From: Mycobacterium sp. OTB74
GTDB lineage: Bacteria; Actinomycetota; Actinomycetes; Mycobacteriales; Mycobacteriaceae
NCBI RefSeq assembly: GCF_029892685.1
Contig: NZ_JARXVD010000032.1
Span: 1 to 32,617, forward strand
Direction of reading: 5' to 3'
DNA: 32,617 bases
Below are positions 23,813 to 32,530 of the stretch, in pieces. Position 1 is the stretch's first letter; each line of letters starts with the position of its first letter. Both the position numbers and the translations under genes were made by a program. Below the pieces are notes generated by a model, which was not told where the DNA came from, searched no databases, and worked only from the letters and a program-made list of their open reading frames with translations.

Positions 23813-25309
23813 CTAATCCGGTTCGCCGTATTCGTCGAACCAGTAAGCCAATTTGCCGCGGCGGCTCACCGCGCGCAGCCGGCGCTCGGTGGCCTCGCGG
23901 GTGGTGCTGGTGCTGACGATCAGTAGTTCGTCACCGACTGCAATGCGCGTGTCGGGCTGTGGCACAAAGGTGTTGCCCTTGCGGATGATTAGGGTGATCA
24001 CGCTGGGGTCGGGCAGCCGCAATTCCAGCACGGTCACGTTGTGCAGTCGCGACTGAGGCAACACCGTCAGGGTCAGCAGTTCAGCATCGAGCACGTCAAG
24101 CGGTGCAGATTCCACCTGAATCTCGCGGGTTATGTCACGCCTGATGAGTCCGAGGCGCTGCGCGATCGGCTTGAGGCTGGGCCCTTGGACCAGAGTGAAA
24201 ACCACCACCAGCACGAACACGACGTTCAGCAGCCGTTGGCTCTCCGGGACGCCGGTCACAATCGGATACGTGGCCAGCACGATGGGCACGGCACCGCGCA
24301 GGCCGGCCCAGGACAGGAAGGCCTGTTCCCGCCAGGGCACCCGGAAACCGACCAGCGACAGCACCACCGAAAGCGGTCGCGCCAGCAACAGCAGGACCAG
24401 GCCGACGACGACGGCCGGCACCAGGTCGTCGGCGAGCTCACTCGGTGTGACCAGCAACCCGAGCAGGACGAACAGTCCGATCTGAGCCAGCCAGCCAAGT
24501 CCTTCGGCGAAGGACCGGGTGGCTGCGCGGTGCGGCAGACCGGAGTTCGCCAGCACCAGACCGGTCAGGTAAGCGGCGAGGAACCCGCTGGCATGCTCCA
24601 CCCCGGAGGCTGCGAAGGCCACGACGCCCAATCCGAAGGTAGCGAGCGGATACAACCCCGACGCCGGCAGCGCGATGCGGCGCAGCGTGAACGCTCCGAG
24701 ATAGCCGCACAACAGCCCGATCGCCGCACCCGCCAGCAGTTCGTAAACGAGGTTGAGCAGCGCCTCCCCCAGTTCGAAGTGCAACGGAACAACGCTGAAC
24801 ATCACCACCAGGATGACGGCGGGCGCGTCGTTCAACCCGGACTCGGCCTCCAGCAGACCGGCCAGCCGTCGGGGCAGCGGCAGCACCCGCAGCACCGAGA
24901 AGACTGCTGCGGCGTCCGTCGAAGAGACGATGGCGCCGAGCAGCAGCGCGAGCTGCCAGTCCATACCTAGCAGCAGGTGTGCCCCCGCTGCGGTAACCAC
25001 GGTGCTGATCGCCACGCCGAGGGTGGCCATCACCGCAGCTGGAGCCAGGCTTCTGCGTATCTCGCTGAATTGAGTGGTCAGACCGCCTTCGATGAGGATG
25101 ATGGTCAGGGCGGCGGTACCCAGATCGCGGACCAGCGCGACGTTGTCGAATCTCAGGCCGAGCCCGTCCTCGCCCAGCCCAACCCCGACGGCCAGGAACA
25201 GCAGCAGACTCGGTAAGCCCACCCGGGTCGCCAATCGGGTGGCCACGATGCTGGCCAACAGCGCCAGCGCACCGACAAGCAGCACCCGGAACAGCTGCTC
25301 CAGCGTCAT
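23813..25309 (-). CDS. CPA1-type K+(Na+)/H+ antiporter with C-terminal RCK_C domain
   Basis: This 498-aa membrane protein has about 12-13 spans. It carries the cation-exchange signatures SSTDAAAVF (Asp132) and ESGLNDAPAV (Asn160-Asp161). After about residue 395 comes a soluble tail with a TrkA_C/RCK_C domain (TVLELRLPDPSVITLIIRKG, then IAVGDELLIVST). This architecture is typical of NhaP2/CvrA-like potassium/proton antiporters, which expel K+ or Na+ for pH and turgor control. The frame is open to 25339, but ATG 25309 (MTLEQLFRVLLVG) fits the membrane start and has GGGGA 6 nt upstream. It is divergent from the TrkA-like gene, suggesting joint potassium control. Ion choice cannot be read from sequence. 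Confidence 0.9.
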   Translation of the reverse strand: MTLEQLFRVLLVGALALLASIVATRLATRVGLPSLLLFLAVGVGLGEDGLGLRFDNVALVRDLGTAALTIILIEGGLTTQFSEIRRSLAPAAVMATLGVAISTVVTAAGAHLLLGMDWQLALLLGAIVSSTDAAAVFSVLRVLPLPRRLAGLLEAESGLNDAPAVILVVMFSVVPLHFELGEALLNLVYELLAGAAIGLLCGYLGAFTLRRIALPASGLYPLATFGLGVVAFAASGVEHASGFLAAYLTGLVLANSGLPHRAATRSFAEGLGWLAQIGLFVLLGLLVTPSELADDLVPAVVVGLVLLLLARPLSVVLSLVGFRVPWREQAFLSWAGLRGAVPIVLATYPIVTGVPESQRLLNVVFVLVVVFTLVQGPSLKPIAQRLGLIRRDITREIQVESAPLDVLDAELLTLTVLPQSRLHNVTVLELRLPDPSVITLIIRKGNTFVPQPDTRIAVGDELLIVSTSTTREATERRLRAVSRRGKLAYWFDEYGEPD

Positions 25310-25497
25310 CTCCAGTCCCCGTTCAGATCCGGCGGCCACGGAATTCAGCCACAGAGCGCTTCAACCGTGGCGGTCGTAGGCAAATGTATCCGGCGGCGCA
25401 GGGCGCCGAGGGTGTCAGCCTGTGAATCTGCTGCGGGCGCCACGTGAGTGACAATGGCTGCATGGACACCCACTCATTCGGCAAGAAGGACGCGTGA

Positions 25498-26166
25498 ATG
25501 CGCGTGGCGATTGCCGGTGCCGGCGCAGTCGGCCGGTCAGTGGCGCAGGAACTCGTCGCCAACGGCCACAAGGTCCTGCTGATCGACCAAGACATCCGCA
25601 AGTACGAGCCGGGCACGGTTCCCGAGGCCGACTGGCTGCTCGCCGATGCTTGTGAGGTGACCTCACTCGAGGAATGCGGCATCGAGCTGTGCGACGTGGT
25701 GATCGCTGCGACCGGCGATGACAAAGCGAACCTGGCAGTGGCGCTCTTGGCCAAGGTCGAGTTCGGCGTATCACGGGTGGTCGCGCGGGTCAACAACGTG
25801 AGCAACGAATGGTTGTTCACCGACGCGTGGGGCGTCGACGTTGCGGTATCGACGCCGCGCGCCATGGCAGCCGGAATCGAGGGCGCCATCGATATCGGCC
25901 ATCTGGTGCGTTTGATGGGGCTCCGACAGGGGCACGCCAATCTCACGAAGTTCACGCTGCCCCAGGGCAGTCCCTTGATCGGCAAGACGTTCGGCGACAT
26001 GACGTTGCCGCCGAACACCTTGTTGGCCACGGTGCAGCGCGGCAGTCGGATCATCGTGCCCAAAGCCGACGACCGCTTCGAGGACGGCGACGAATTGTTG
26101 TTCGTCGCTGACGAATCCGTGGACGCTGACATCCGCGACCTGATCCACAGGGGCGGGGGGTCATGA
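25498..26166 (+). CDS. TrkA-family K+ uptake regulatory subunit (CeoC-like)
   Basis: This 222-aa cytosolic RCK protein has an NAD(H)-binding Rossmann domain with GAGAVG at residues 7-12 and Asp30 at the end of the second strand. An RCK_C domain follows from about 135 (LTKFTLPQGSPLIGKTFGDM, then FEDGDELLFVADE). It resembles M. tuberculosis CeoC (Rv2692), which normally follows ceoB. No ceoB is visible here; the neighbours are an antiporter and an OsmC protein. The start at ATG 25498 has AAGGA 7 nt upstream. It may gate a Trk-type channel encoded elsewhere or interact with the adjacent antiporter. Confidence 0.9.
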   Translation: MRVAIAGAGAVGRSVAQELVANGHKVLLIDQDIRKYEPGTVPEADWLLADACEVTSLEECGIELCDVVIAATGDDKANLAVALLAKVEFGVSRVVARVNNVSNEWLFTDAWGVDVAVSTPRAMAAGIEGAIDIGHLVRLMGLRQGHANLTKFTLPQGSPLIGKTFGDMTLPPNTLLATVQRGSRIIVPKADDRFEDGDELLFVADESVDADIRDLIHRGGGS

Positions 26167-26290
26167 GTTTCTGTGTCCAGCGTGCACTTAGCGTCAGATT
26201 CCTTGAGACCGCCTCGAATTTTTCACATACAAGCACACACTCAACGTCTCGTAGACGTCCATCGGAGGTCAGCCCCATTACCCTGATTCC

Positions 26291-26731
26291 ATGGCCGACG
26301 CAGCATCCGAAGGGACCGTGACCGTAACCGAATCAGGTTCTGGGACTTACGCGCAACAGATCACCGCCGGGCATCACCAGTTGACCGCTGATGAGCCGCG
26401 ACCGATCGGTGACGACACCGGGCCGTCGCCATATGATCTGCTGCTGGCGGCACTGGGTGCCTGCACCTCGATGACGGTGCGGATGTACGCCGACCGCAAA
26501 GGCTGGCCACTTGGACAAGTGCGAGTGACGTTGCGGCACTCGCGAATTCACGCCGAGGACTGTGCAGCCTGCGAGACCACCGAGGGCATGATCGACCACA
26601 TCGACCGCGACATCGAACTGATCGGCGACCTCGACGACAGCCAACGGCAACGATTACTGGCCATCGCCGAACGGTGCCCGGTCCATCAGACCTTGACCTC
26701 GGAAGTCGACGTCTCCACTTCCTTGGTGTGA
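26291..26731 (+). CDS. OsmC/Ohr-family peroxide-resistance protein
   Basis: This 146-aa protein has the family redox pair Cys58 (GACTSMTVRMYADRK) and Cys129 (ERCPVHQTL) expected for thiol-based reduction of organic peroxides. It has an extra CxxC at Cys91/Cys94 (DCAACETTEG) in the middle, a feature of the YhfA-like OsmC subgroup. The start at ATG 26291 (MADAASEGTVTVTESGSGTY) has no strong Shine-Dalgarno, so it may be leaderless or start slightly elsewhere. The 124 nt upstream are AT-rich and contain no gene. The exact substrate is unknown. Confidence 0.88.
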   Translation: MADAASEGTVTVTESGSGTYAQQITAGHHQLTADEPRPIGDDTGPSPYDLLLAALGACTSMTVRMYADRKGWPLGQVRVTLRHSRIHAEDCAACETTEGMIDHIDRDIELIGDLDDSQRQRLLAIAERCPVHQTLTSEVDVSTSLV

Positions 26732-26951
26732 CCTTCAGCGGCGCAAGAACCCATTGACCAGCCTTCACCGTTCAACCGCCTGGTGCGGCATTGCGTAGTC
26801 GTGAGTAGTAGTGATGGGGCATGGCGCACTTGGCAATGCACATGAACAGCATGCTTGGGCCGGGCTGTCGGCGGAGCAGGGTTTCCCTCGAAATATGTCT
26901 CTGGACTTCATAATCCGCGCCGGCACTGCCAGGGTACCGATTGCAGATGAT

Positions 26952-29900
26952 CTAGTCGGACGCGACCGGGAGACCCGGGCAGCCCGTTATGTACTCGATA
27001 TTCGGTGACACCCACTCCCGCCACTGTTTGTGGCTCATGTTGGAAGCGAGTTTGCTGCACATCACGGGTACGGGATCGGGGAAGGCGGGCCACAGCCGAA
27101 TGGTCTTGTCCGTGGCTCCGGATGCAATCGTGTTTCCGTCAGGGCTGAAAGCCACGGTATTCACTGAGTCCGTATGGCCGGTCATCGCCGCACCAAGCGG
27201 CTGGTCGCTGTCGACATCCCACAACCGGACAGTGTTGTCGGCGCTACCGGAGACAATGCGCTTACCGTCAGGGCTGAACGCCACGCTGAACACCGCGTTC
27301 GTATGGCCGGCCAGCGGAACGCCAACCTCGTTCCCGCTGTCCGCATCCCAGATCGGCACCGTAGCCACGGTGCCACCCGCTGCGATGCGCCGATCGGGGC
27401 TCCACGCGACGCTCAGCACCGTCGCACCGCGTGCGTCGATCGGCTGGCCGATGGCTTTCGCGCTGTCGGCATCCCACAGGCGTACTGTCTGATCGGCGCC
27501 GCCAGAGACGATCCTGTGCCCGTCACGACTGAAGGCAATACTTGAAACCGTGTCGGTGTGTCCGATCAGCGATGCGCCAATTTGCTTGCCACTGTGGGCA
27601 TCCCATAGCCGCACGGTTCCATCGGCACCGCCGGAAACGATCCGCCCGTCGGGACCGAAAGCCACGCTCATCACGGCCCCTGTGTGACCGGTGAGCGGCG
27701 GTCCCTTCGGTTGACCGGTGTCGGCATCCCACAAGCGCACTGTCATGTCGTAACTACCCGACACGATCGTGTGTCCGTCGGGGCTGAAAGCCACACTGGA
27801 CACGAAGTTAGTGTGGCCTGTAAGCGGATGGCCAACGAGAGTCCCAGTGTGGACATCCCATATCCGCACCGTTTTGTCCACGCTGCCGGAGACTATCCGT
27901 TCCCCGCGCGGGCTGAATGCCACGCTGTTCACCGAATCGGTGTGGCCCATGAGCTTTTCGACGATTCGCTGATCGGCGTGAGCATCCCAAACTCTCACCG
28001 TGTTATCCATGCCGCCGGAGACGATTCGGCCACCGTCGGAGCTAAACGCCACACCCAATACGGCGTTCAGGTGGCCAGTTAGTGGCGAGCCGATCGACTT
28101 GCCAGTGTTGGCATCCCACACTCTCACTGTCTTGTCGTCGCTGCCAGAGGCGACGCGTTCGCTATCGGGGCTAAACGCCACGCTTTCCACTGCACCACCA
28201 TGCCCAGTGATGGCCTGGCCAAGAGGCTGGTTGGTGTCCGCGTCCCAGAGACGCACCGTCTTATCGTAGGAACCGGAGACGATTCGATGGCCGTTCGGGC
28301 TGAAAGCAACACTGCTCACTGAGCCGGTGTGGCCCGTCAGCGGCGGTCCAATCTGCTTTCCGGTCTCGACTCCCCACACTCGCACCGTTCCCTCAAAGCC
28401 AGCAGCCGCGATCTTGTGCCCGTCAGGGCTAAAAGCCACAGCATCCACTGAGTCGTTCGCGACGGTCATGGGCGGGCCGACGGGTTGGCCGGTGTCACCT
28501 GTCCATACGCGGACCGTCCCATCGGCGGTGCCCGAGACGAGCCGACTCCCATCGGGGCTGAACGCCACACTGTTCACGGCGCTCGGGACCGCGATCGGGT
28601 GACCGACGGGCTGGCCGCTATGGGCGTCCCACACTCGCACTGTCTTATCCGCAGAGCCAGTAGCGACCCGACGACCATCGGGGCTGAACGCCACGCTCCA
28701 GACCGCGGCGGTGTGACCGGTGAGAGGCGCGCCGACCGGCTTGCCGGTGTCGGTATTCCAAACCCACACCGTGGGTTCGCCGCTGTTAGAGACGACGCTG
28801 CATCCGTCGGGGCTGAACGCCAGCCTCGCCACGTGGTCAGGCGCCTGGACGACTTTGATTAGGGCGACCATGCCGCGAAGGGCGGTTAGTAGCGGACCAT
28901 CGACGGGCGGCTGTACCAACTGCCGCGATGCAAGCAGCTGTTGGTAGGCCCGTATCGAGCCGCCAGCACGAGAACCGGCAAGCATTGACTCCGCATCGGA
29001 TACCAGTCGAAAGCTCGTTGCCTCACGAAATCGAGCGTCGGTCTCCCGGCGTGCACTGTCAGCCTGATTACGTGCGTTGTTCGCTGCAACACCGAGAACG
29101 ACAGCCACCATCGCGATAACCGTGGTAACCGCGAGCACCGCGGCGAGTATGCGGGACCGTTTCCGCAAGGCGACAGCATGTTCCTTTGCGGCTTGTAACT
29201 CGGCTTCCCGGCGTTGCCTTTCGGTTTCGATTCGATCATCTTCGTGTGCTCGGGACGCTCGGAGAAAGCCGTTCACCGGATCGAGCCGGTCACGGAAACC
29301 CGGTTTGGCAGAAAGGGTTTCGGCGTCAGTCAACCGAGTGCCCGCCAACAGCCATGATTCGTTCTGGCCGCTTACTTCCCAGTCAGCAGCCGCGCGTTCT
29401 AATGTGTCGGCGTCCTTGAGGTGCTGAGCCTCGTCACGCAGCCAAGCCCTGAGCTCATGCCATTGCCGCAGCAGACTTTCCAGCGCCACCTCCACGACGG
29501 TCTGCCCGTCGCGGAGGTCTTTCACCAGTAGCCGTTTCTCCACCATCCGTTGGATGAGAGGTCTACTGCCGGCGGGCAAGTCGTCCCAGCGAGCCAGCCT
29601 GCGCATCGGCTCGTTGCTATCAGGATTGATAGTGGCCAGCCAGGGGATGAACGCGTCATGGAGAAGGTCTAGCTGCGCTTGGCGCTGCTCGGGGTCGGTG
29701 TCCAACAGTTTGTCGACCTCTGTCTGCACCACTTCAGATAGCCCGCCCATGATCTCGTACTCGGCGACCGCCAGGTCACCGTCAGCACCGAAGTCGTAGT
29801 AGAGCCGCTCCAGGGTCAACGACAGCAACGGCAGTGCATCAGCACTGTGGGCAGTCTCTGCCAGTAGTCGGTCGACGAGTTCTGGTTCAACCTCAAGTGG

Positions 29901-31139
29901 CGCTCCTGCAGCGGTCGCTCGGCGGGCGGGTCCAGTGATGACCTCGGTGTAACCGGCGGGCTGCAGGGGCCTGAGTTGGTCGAAGACGACGCTGTTCACG
30001 TCGGCTAGCGACGGAGCGAGCTGCAATGGTTCGTAGCGGTCAGCGCGGATCGTGACGACTGCGATCATCGCCGCGGTATCGCCGGTCTCCTGCACGAGCA
30101 GCGCGGCGAGCAACTCCAGGAATCGCTCGGCCTCAGGCCCTGCGTCCACGTTGAATAGCTCTTCGCCTTGATCAATCGGAAGAACCAGCGTGGGTGCATC
30201 GTGCTCGGCGGGCATATCCAGTAACTGGTCGCGGGCCTTTTGACGGGCCTCTGCCAACAACTCGCATAGATACTCGACCTGTCCGCGGTCACACGCCTTC
30301 TTTATCTCGCCCACCAACGGTCGGCTAAGGCCGAGATCGCTGCGCAACTGGTGGATCGAGCACGCAATTCCAAGTTGGCCGGTAAGCGCCGCCTGCTCAG
30401 GGCGCACGATCGGCATGGGGATGAATCGGCGGTCGTCTCGGCGCAGTCGCGGCAACAGCCCTGCCCGAAGAAATGACGACTTGCCTGCACCCGACGGGCC
30501 GAGAATGACAAAGAGGCCCCCAACTCCCCCTGCCCGCATACCGCGGAGCACGTCCAACCCACGCAGAATCTGGGTATCACGCCCGAAAAATACCGCTGCG
30601 TCCGCGGCCTCCAGCGGAGCCCAACCCCGATACGGCGCGCGGTTTGGATCACTGGGCGGGGGCCATGGAAAATGGCCTGCCCCAATCCCTAAGGCGCGCA
30701 ATCCATTTAGTAGCCTTTGCAAGCCGGCCGTATTCAAGACGATCGGCCGGTCGCCGTCGTTGATATCCACTTCGATGGTCGCGCCGCCGTCGGGAAACAA
30801 GTCGCAGCGTTGCCACTCGGAGGTGATGTTGGTGTCCGGCACCAGCTCCAGTCGGGCGCACAGGATGACCTTATGCAGGTTCTCTGCATAGCGGAACTCG
30901 ACTGCGCATTCTGCTGAGTTCAACCAACGCTCCGACAGCAGGCAGATGACCGCCTCGCATCGGTTGCTGGCCTTGTTGAGAGCCTCTTTCCACCGCTCAC
31001 CCGGCCGAATCCCGCTGCGCGGGTCGACATCCAGATAGATTTCGTCGACCAGGCCAGATTCCTGCTCAATCAGCCATTGTTTAACTGCTATCGCCGCGCG
31101 GCTGTCCCATCTGGAATGACTCAAGAATACGCGAGACAC
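26952..31139 (-). CDS. TIR-nSTAND-transmembrane-WD40 protein, putative immune-type sensor
   Basis: This 1395-aa multidomain protein starts at GTG 31139 with GGGAGGTG just upstream. A TIR-like domain covers about residues 1-125 (SRVFLSHSRWDSRAAIAVKQ; Glu81 in SAECAVEF is a candidate NADase glutamate). A STAND NTPase covers about 170-560, opening with YRGWAPLEAADAAVFFGR, with Walker A GPSGAGKSS (214-222) and LVLPIDQGEELF as the Walker B-like strand. Coiled helices (630-660) and one membrane span (663-686) follow. Fourteen WD40 repeats cover about 765-1352, and a conserved tail (MSHKQWREWVSP, then TGCPGLP) ends the protein. Such proteins sense a ligand through the propellers and signal through the TIR; antiphage or regulated cell death roles are known for related architectures. 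Base composition looks less GC-rich than that of neighbours, hinting at transfer. It stands alone, with no partner operon. Confidence 0.88.
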   Translation of the reverse strand: MSRVFLSHSRWDSRAAIAVKQWLIEQESGLVDEIYLDVDPRSGIRPGERWKEALNKASNRCEAVICLLSERWLNSAECAVEFRYAENLHKVILCARLELVPDTNITSEWQRCDLFPDGGATIEVDINDGDRPIVLNTAGLQRLLNGLRALGIGAGHFPWPPPSDPNRAPYRGWAPLEAADAAVFFGRDTQILRGLDVLRGMRAGGVGGLFVILGPSGAGKSSFLRAGLLPRLRRDDRRFIPMPIVRPEQAALTGQLGIACSIHQLRSDLGLSRPLVGEIKKACDRGQVEYLCELLAEARQKARDQLLDMPAEHDAPTLVLPIDQGEELFNVDAGPEAERFLELLAALLVQETGDTAAMIAVVTIRADRYEPLQLAPSLADVNSVVFDQLRPLQPAGYTEVITGPARRATAAGAPLEVEPELVDRLLAETAHSADALPLLSLTLERLYYDFGADGDLAVAEYEIMGGLSEVVQTEVDKLLDTDPEQRQAQLDLLHDAFIPWLATINPDSNEPMRRLARWDDLPAGSRPLIQRMVEKRLLVKDLRDGQTVVEVALESLLRQWHELRAWLRDEAQHLKDADTLERAAADWEVSGQNESWLLAGTRLTDAETLSAKPGFRDRLDPVNGFLRASRAHEDDRIETERQRREAELQAAKEHAVALRKRSRILAAVLAVTTVIAMVAVVLGVAANNARNQADSARRETDARFREATSFRLVSDAESMLAGSRAGGSIRAYQQLLASRQLVQPPVDGPLLTALRGMVALIKVVQAPDHVARLAFSPDGCSVVSNSGEPTVWVWNTDTGKPVGAPLTGHTAAVWSVAFSPDGRRVATGSADKTVRVWDAHSGQPVGHPIAVPSAVNSVAFSPDGSRLVSGTADGTVRVWTGDTGQPVGPPMTVANDSVDAVAFSPDGHKIAAAGFEGTVRVWGVETGKQIGPPLTGHTGSVSSVAFSPNGHRIVSGSYDKTVRLWDADTNQPLGQAITGHGGAVESVAFSPDSERVASGSDDKTVRVWDANTGKSIGSPLTGHLNAVLGVAFSSDGGRIVSGGMDNTVRVWDAHADQRIVEKLMGHTDSVNSVAFSPRGERIVSGSVDKTVRIWDVHTGTLVGHPLTGHTNFVSSVAFSPDGHTIVSGSYDMTVRLWDADTGQPKGPPLTGHTGAVMSVAFGPDGRIVSGGADGTVRLWDAHSGKQIGASLIGHTDTVSSIAFSRDGHRIVSGGADQTVRLWDADSAKAIGQPIDARGATVLSVAWSPDRRIAAGGTVATVPIWDADSGNEVGVPLAGHTNAVFSVAFSPDGKRIVSGSADNTVRLWDVDSDQPLGAAMTGHTDSVNTVAFSPDGNTIASGATDKTIRLWPAFPDPVPVMCSKLASNMSHKQWREWVSPNIEYITGCPGLPVASD
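27084..28847 (-). repeat. Fourteen tandem WD40 repeats of about 129 bp inside the STAND gene
   Basis: Each unit encodes about 43 residues with the pattern GHT-x2-V-x-SVAFSPDG-x-RIVSGS-x-D-x-TVR(L/V)WD-x-D(S/T)G-x2-(I/L)G-x-PL. Repeat 10 is one residue shorter. Repeats 3, 4 and 12 lack the GHT/GHx opening. Fourteen units fit two seven-bladed propellers. The close DNA similarity of units suggests recent duplication and possible unequal crossing-over. Confidence 0.85.
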
Positions 31140-31330
31140 AATTCACCTCCCACGTGGTGCAATAGTCCACGAATGACTTCCATAGATTGTCACGCGTTAG
31201 GTACTGATCAAACTGGAATTCATAAAAACTGAAGCGGGAGCCACTCTCCACTATTGGGGCTTCCTAGTCCTGCAAAGCACGGCGGCGTCGGGCTGATGGA
31301 CGGCGGAACCTTGCTCAAGTAGCAAAACGC

Positions 31331-31978
31331 CTACATCCCGAAATGCGTGTCGTGGATGATTGCCACGGCGCTGGCCGATCCGTGGACTTCGACCTCGGCG
31401 GCCTCTTGGCGCCCGAAAAGATATAGCAACAGTTCGCCCGGCGACCCACTGAGCCGAGCAGCAGGATCGGCGTTGCGAACTGTCACCCGCTGATCGGTTC
31501 CGGCCCAGGCGATTTCGAGTCCAATCCCCTGCAGCCTCCTGCTCAGATACCGACTGCCCCGGTGAACGTTGTGCCACAACGCGGCCTCGAAGTCGGGCGT
31601 GAGAGTCACGCGCGGCCCAAGGCCGTTGGCTCTGCGCACATCCTCGTGGTGAACGAAGAACTCGTTCACGTTCGCCAACGAGCGAACCCACCCGATTCGG
31701 AAGAATCCGGGCGGAGGGCCCGACCTGATCCGCGTGACCAACCACGTGAAATCTCGACTAGCCGCCAACCTCGCCCTGCGGCGCTCGGCGAACCGTTCAA
31801 ACGTCCCGGGCAGAACCATGCACGGGCCGGCGATCGGGTCGCGCTCGCGCAAGACAAGGTGTGCCGCGAGGTCGTGCGCAGTCCAACCCTCGATGAGCGT
31901 CGGTGCGTCGCTGCCGAGTTGGTCGAACAGATCACACAAGGCAATCCGCTCCTGCGCATCGAACGAAAGGGTTCGCAT
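31331..31978 (-). CDS. TIGR03085-type metal-binding / mycothiol-dependent isomerase-like protein
   Basis: This 215-aa protein of the DinB/maleylpyruvate-isomerase-like superfamily has a four-helix N-terminal domain carrying probable metal ligands: His40 (GWTAHDLAAHL), Glu106 and His110 (NEFFVHHEDVRR). The segment after TLIEGWTAHDLAAHLVLRER is typical of the TIGR03085 subgroup of mycobacteria. A smaller C-terminal domain (ELLLYLFGRQEAAEVEVHGS) is SCP2-like in pattern. Some members use mycothiol as cofactor; the substrate here is unknown. It is on the same strand as the STAND gene but separated by 191 nt, so probably not in its operon. Confidence 0.85.
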   Translation of the reverse strand: MRTLSFDAQERIALCDLFDQLGSDAPTLIEGWTAHDLAAHLVLRERDPIAGPCMVLPGTFERFAERRRARLAASRDFTWLVTRIRSGPPPGFFRIGWVRSLANVNEFFVHHEDVRRANGLGPRVTLTPDFEAALWHNVHRGSRYLSRRLQGIGLEIAWAGTDQRVTVRNADPAARLSGSPGELLLYLFGRQEAAEVEVHGSASAVAIIHDTHFGM

Positions 31979-32024
31979 CTCCTAATAATGCGGTCGGACG
32001 CGATCAGATCACACTGACGTCGGC

Positions 32025-32426
32025 CTAGCGGTCGAAGATGTGCGTCAGCTCGGTGCGCTTGTCAGATAGTTGTTTCTCGATGTAGCAGGCATTTACGAGA
32101 GAAAATGCTAATAGCGCGACAGCGATGACGCGCACCCAGTTCGCAGCGCGCATGAACCATGCAACGGCGATACCACCTGCCATGACGGCGACTCCGGTCC
32201 ACATCAGACCCGGGCCGGTGACGAGGCTGACCGGCTGTATCGACATGACGAATCCGATGCCAACAAGGACATAGACGGCTACAGCGACCGCAGTGTTTTT
32301 GGTGTCACCCGACTTGGCTGACCCCGCGGGCTCGGCTGGCACGCTCCACGCAGTGCCGTCCCAGTAGATCTGACCACTGGAGCCCGATGGGTCGGGATAC
32401 CAACCTGGTGCAGGCGGAGGCGTCAT
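32025..32426 (-). CDS. DUF2510-domain small membrane protein
   Basis: This 133-aa protein begins MTPPPAPGWYPDPSGSSGQI with a DUF2510 motif (GWYPDP, then YWDGTAW) at residues 1-35. A short linker and three or four hydrophobic segments (about 45-120) follow. The frame is open up to a GTG at 32456 (MKLLIAFVGV), but ATG 32426 was preferred because the DUF2510 motif normally lies at the very N-terminus. Such proteins are common, uncharacterised actinobacterial membrane proteins. Its function and link to its neighbours are unknown. Confidence 0.78.
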   Translation of the reverse strand: MTPPPAPGWYPDPSGSSGQIYWDGTAWSVPAEPAGSAKSGDTKNTAVAVAVYVLVGIGFVMSIQPVSLVTGPGLMWTGVAVMAGGIAVAWFMRAANWVRVIAVALLAFSLVNACYIEKQLSDKRTELTHIFDR

Positions 32427-32530
32427 CACACCTACGAACGCTATCAGCAATTTCACAGGCTTTGCCTAGCATTCTCACAAGAAAACATCGCGCCGACTGT
32501 GAGGGCTACGTACGGAAATCGACGGCGGGT

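Noticed and set aside
24041..24970. 309-aa Gln/Arg-rich plus-strand frame opposite the antiporter
   Set aside because: It is the antisense of membrane-span codons (Leu/Val to Gln/Asp), giving a non-natural composition.
26811..27008. 65-aa plus-strand frame after osmC
   Set aside because: It overlaps the 3' end of the STAND gene antisense and has no Shine-Dalgarno or recognisable sequence.
27084..28847. Regular repeat spacing considered as a CRISPR array
   Set aside because: Units are about 129 bp, coding in one frame and degenerate, with no short identical repeat plus unique spacer structure; they are WD40 codons.
31251..31745. 164-aa minus-strand frame overlapping the TIGR03085-type gene
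   Set aside because: It is a same-strand frame-shifted shadow of the real gene at 31331-31978, Arg/Gly-rich without motifs.
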